Assembly (NCBI RefSeq): GCF_023008405.1
Contig: NZ_CP095376.1
Span: forward strand, 9,900,501 to 9,964,500
DNA: 64,000 nucleotides
Source of the DNA: Amycolatopsis sp. FBCC-B4732
Lineage (GTDB): Bacteria; Actinomycetota; Actinomycetes; Mycobacteriales; Pseudonocardiaceae
Direction: 5' to 3'
Position numbers and translations under genes: made by a program. The notes beneath the pieces are model-generated. The model did no database searches. It saw only the letters and a program-made list of their open reading frames with translations, and was not told the origin of the DNA. Shown piece by piece: positions 59,760 to 64,000 of the stretch; position 1 is the stretch's first letter; each line of letters starts with the position of its first letter.

Positions 59760-61547
59760 GTGACGGCCGTAGCCCCCAAGCCGATCGCGACGCGCCCGTA
59801 CCCCGCGCGCGAGTCGGTCAAGGGTTCGTACCTGCTGCGGTTGTTCCGCACGACGGACCACAAGCAGATCGGGATCATGTACCTGGTCACGTCGTTCGCC
59901 TTCTTCATGGCGGGCGGCGCGATGGCCATGCTGATCCGCACCGAGCTGGCGCGGCCCGGGCAGCAGTTCCTTTCGCAGGAGCAGTACAACCAGCTGTTCA
60001 CCATGCACGGCACGGTGATGCTGCTGCTGTACGCGACCCCGATCCTCTTCGGCTTCGCGAACTTCGTGCTCCCGCTGCAGATCGGCTCGCCGGACGTCGC
60101 GTTCCCGCGGCTGAACGCGTTCTCGTACTGGCTTTACCTCTTCGGCGGCCTGATCGTGCTGTCGGGCTTCCTGACGCCGGGTGGCGCCGCCGACTTCGGC
60201 TGGTTCGCCTACACCCCGCTGTCGGACGCGATCCACTCGCCGGGCGTCGGTGCGGACCTGTGGATCTCCGGCCTGGTGGTCTCCGGTCTCGGCACCATCC
60301 TCGGCGCGGTCAACATGGTCACCACCGTGGTCTGCCTGCGCGCGCCCGGCATGACGATGTACCGGATGCCGATCTTCACCTGGAACATCCTGGTGACGTC
60401 GATCCTGATCCTGCTCGCCTTCCCGATCCTGACCGCGGCCCTGATGGGCCTGCTGGCGGACCGGCACCTCGGGGCGCACGTGTTCGACCCCGAAAACGGC
60501 GGCGTGATCCTCTGGCAGCACCTGTTCTGGTTCTTCGGCCATCCCGAGGTCTACATCGTCGCGCTACCGTTCTTCGGGATCGTGTCGGAGATCTTCCCGG
60601 TGTTCAGCCGCAAGCCGCTGTTCGGCTACAAGAGCCTGGTCTGGGCGACGCTGGCCATCGCCGCGCTGTCCGTCGCGGTGTGGGCGCACCACATGTACGC
60701 CACCGGCGCCGTGCTCCTGCCGTTCTTCTCCTTCATGACGTTCCTGATCGCCGTCCCGACCGGCATCAAGTTCTTCAACTGGATCGGCACCATGTGGAAG
60801 GGCCAGCTGTCCTTCGAGACGCCGATGATCTTCTCGATGGGCTTCATCGTCACGTTCCTCTTCGGCGGCCTGACCGGCATCCTGCTGGCCGCGCCGGCGA
60901 TCGACTTCCACGTGTCGGACAGCTACTTCGTCGTCGCGCACTTCCACTACGTGCTCTACGGCACGATCGTGTTCGCCACCTTCGCCGGCATCTACTTCTG
61001 GTTCCCGAAGATCACCGGCCGGATGATGGACGAGAAGCTCGGCAAGTGGCACTTCTGGACCACGTTCATCGGCTTCCACGGCACGTTCCTCGTCCAGCAC
61101 TGGCTGGGCGCGGAAGGCATGCCGCGGCGGTACGCGGACTACCTGACCAGTGACGGCTTCACGACGCTGAACACGATCTCCACGATCGGCGCGTACATCC
61201 TCGGTGCTTCGACGCTGCCGTTCATCTGGAACGTCTTCAAGAGCTACCGGTACGGCGAGATCGTCACGGTGGACGACCCGTGGGGCTACGGCAACTCGCT
61301 CGAGTGGGCGACCTCCTGCCCGCCGCCGCGGCACAACTTCACCGAGCTGCCCCGGATCCGTTCCGAGCGGCCGGCGTTCGAGCTGCACTACCCGCACATG
61401 ATCGAGCGCCTCCACAGCGAGGGCGAGATCGGCTTCTTCGGCAAGCAGAAGGTCAACAGCCACGCGGCGCCGTCGCAGGTGCTCACCGAAGCGGTGATCC
61501 CGGGTGACCACTCGAACGACAACGCCAGCGAGCAGGGCGACAAGTAA
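59760..61547 (+). CDS. ctaD: Cytochrome c oxidase subunit I (aa3 type)
   Basis: Haem-copper subunit of the terminal oxidase. It has 595 residues with 12 helices. The haem-a ligand His is in [18 protein letters not shown]. The CuB/Tyr region is [17 protein letters not shown] ligands are in [10 protein letters not shown], and the two haem ligands are in [11 protein letters not shown]. KxxxP and proton-channel regions look intact. The GTG at 59760 has GGAGG 5 nt upstream. A perfect 17-bp hairpin follows. The gene order ctaD-serB matches mycobacteria. Confidence 0.97.
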   Translation: MTAVAPKPIATRPYPARESVKGSYLLRLFRTTDHKQIGIMYLVTSFAFFMAGGAMAMLIRTELARPGQQFLSQEQYNQLFTMHGTVMLLLYATPILFGFANFVLPLQIGSPDVAFPRLNAFSYWLYLFGGLIVLSGFLTPGGAADFGWFAYTPLSDAIHSPGVGADLWISGLVVSGLGTILGAVNMVTTVVCLRAPGMTMYRMPIFTWNILVTSILILLAFPILTAALMGLLADRHLGAHVFDPENGGVILWQHLFWFFGHPEVYIVALPFFGIVSEIFPVFSRKPLFGYKSLVWATLAIAALSVAVWAHHMYATGAVLLPFFSFMTFLIAVPTGIKFFNWIGTMWKGQLSFETPMIFSMGFIVTFLFGGLTGILLAAPAIDFHVSDSYFVVAHFHYVLYGTIVFATFAGIYFWFPKITGRMMDEKLGKWHFWTTFIGFHGTFLVQHWLGAEGMPRRYADYLTSDGFTTLNTISTIGAYILGASTLPFIWNVFKSYRYGEIVTVDDPWGYGNSLEWATSCPPPRHNFTELPRIRSERPAFELHYPHMIERLHSEGEIGFFGKQKVNSHAAPSQVLTEAVIPGDHSNDNASEQGDK

Positions 61548-61561
61548 GTACCTGATCGAGT

Positions 61562-61600
61562 GAGCGCGTGCCCGGCTTTTGTGAAGCCGGGCACGCGCTC
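61562..61600 (+). terminator. Terminator hairpin after ctaD
   Basis: Perfect 17-bp stem (61562-61578 and 61584-61600) with a 5-nt loop, 14 nt after the ctaD stop, followed by TACTTATG. Confidence 0.85.
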
Positions 61601-61660
61601 TACTTATGTCCGACCCCGGACCGGCAGACTGACCGTGCAGCGTTGCCGAACGAGGGATGA

Positions 61661-63669
<2,009 letters not shown>

Positions 63670-63685
63670 GCCGGTTGGAGCGGGC

Positions 63686-64000
63686 ATGGGACTCGAGGTT
63701 CAGCGTGACGGCAAGCACGCGTTCGTAGGGCGCAACGACCGGGGCGCGGAGGTCCGGCTGGGCCGGGCGGGCGCCGAAGGGGCGTTCTCGCCCGCGGAGC
63801 TGCTGCAGATCGCGGCGGCGGGCTGCAGCGCGGTGACCGCGGAAGAGCTGATCACGCGGCGGATCGGCGAGGACTCGAAGTTCCGCGTCAGCGTGACCGC
63901 CGACCGGCGTGAGGGCGCCTCGGAGCTGGACGCCGTGCACGTCGCGTTCGACGTCGACGTGTCGACATTGGCGGCGGACCAGCGGGAGGCGCTGGCGGGA
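63686..64000 (+). CDS. OsmC/Ohr-family protein (3' end outside window)
   Basis: 105 codons visible. GLEVQRDGKHAFVGRNDRGAEVRLG, then FSPAELLQIAAAGCSAVTAEELI, where the Cys is in the position of the first redox-active Cys of OsmC/Ohr peroxidases, and KFRVSVTADRREGASELDAVHVAFDVDV. It reduces organic hydroperoxides if the second Cys, beyond the window, is present. The ATG at 63686 has TTGGAG upstream, 16 bp after the PTH2 gene. The gene runs off the end of the window. Confidence 0.85.
   Translation, partial: MGLEVQRDGKHAFVGRNDRGAEVRLGRAGAEGAFSPAELLQIAAAGCSAVTAEELITRRIGEDSKFRVSVTADRREGASELDAVHVAFDVDVSTLAADQREALAG

Overview
The window is high-GC actinomycete chromosome. It was most likely taken from Amycolatopsis or a close Pseudonocardiaceae relative. 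This rests on strong G/C third-position bias, many GTG starts, the core order rho-rpmE-prfA ... prmC-tsaC-wecA-atpI-atpBEFHAGDC, NucS mismatch repair, F420-type (LLM) oxidoreductases, an Asp-type MurA and DUF2550. Many genes begin at, or 6-8 nt after, a TANNNT -10 box with no ribosome-binding site, the pattern of leaderless transcripts. No rRNA, tRNA, CRISPR array or replication origin was seen.

Left part (1-21,100). Housekeeping genes for transcription termination, translation and energy: rho (5' end outside), rpmE, prfA, prmC, threonylcarbamoyl-AMP synthase, a WecA-type phosphotransferase and the full F1Fo ATP synthase operon. The conserved order is interrupted twice. Between prfA and prmC lies a minus-strand block with a truncated VOC gene, a three-gene GtrA/GtrB-like/multispan-membrane glycosylation cassette and an LLM oxidoreductase. 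Between prmC and tsaC lies a secreted M6-type metalloprotease, bracketed by a 47-bp inverted repeat whose arms each carry a DNA-damage-type promoter motif. A 111-bp tandem repeat lies inside the same interval.

Middle part (21,100-35,800). DUF2550, a monooxygenase-like gene, aroA, a decayed CPCC gene, a cobalamin adenosyltransferase, murA and a Uma2 nuclease. Then comes a TetR-controlled three-gene catabolic-looking operon (NTF2-like protein, NmrA-like reductase, alpha/beta hydrolase) with a double palindromic operator. An intact ISAs1-type insertion sequence with 20-bp terminal repeats and an 11-bp direct repeat sits beside a broken LysE-type exporter gene, next to two intact tandem LysE-type genes. 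A PH-domain protein and a MeaA-type B12-dependent mutase follow.

Right part (35,800-64,000). Small regulons and metabolic genes: a GlxA-type regulator with an isochorismatase-like hydrolase and an enoyl-CoA hydratase; a self-operator TetR with a DUF2867 gene; divergent Nudix/NucS genes; a membrane-anchored protein with an L7/L12 C-terminal domain; an unusual papain-like protein; a sodium:solute symporter with its small partner; a lipoprotein; the PTS-type dihydroxyacetone kinase operon dhaKLM with HPr fused to DhaM; a tandem 3-hydroxyacyl-CoA dehydrogenase; a translationally coupled LLM oxidoreductase/deaminase/TrmO operon opposite an Lrp regulator; a second Lrp opposite a PLP enzyme; phosphodiesterase-like and opine-dehydrogenase-like genes; and finally ctaD, serB, a PTH2-type hydrolase and the start of an OsmC-like gene.
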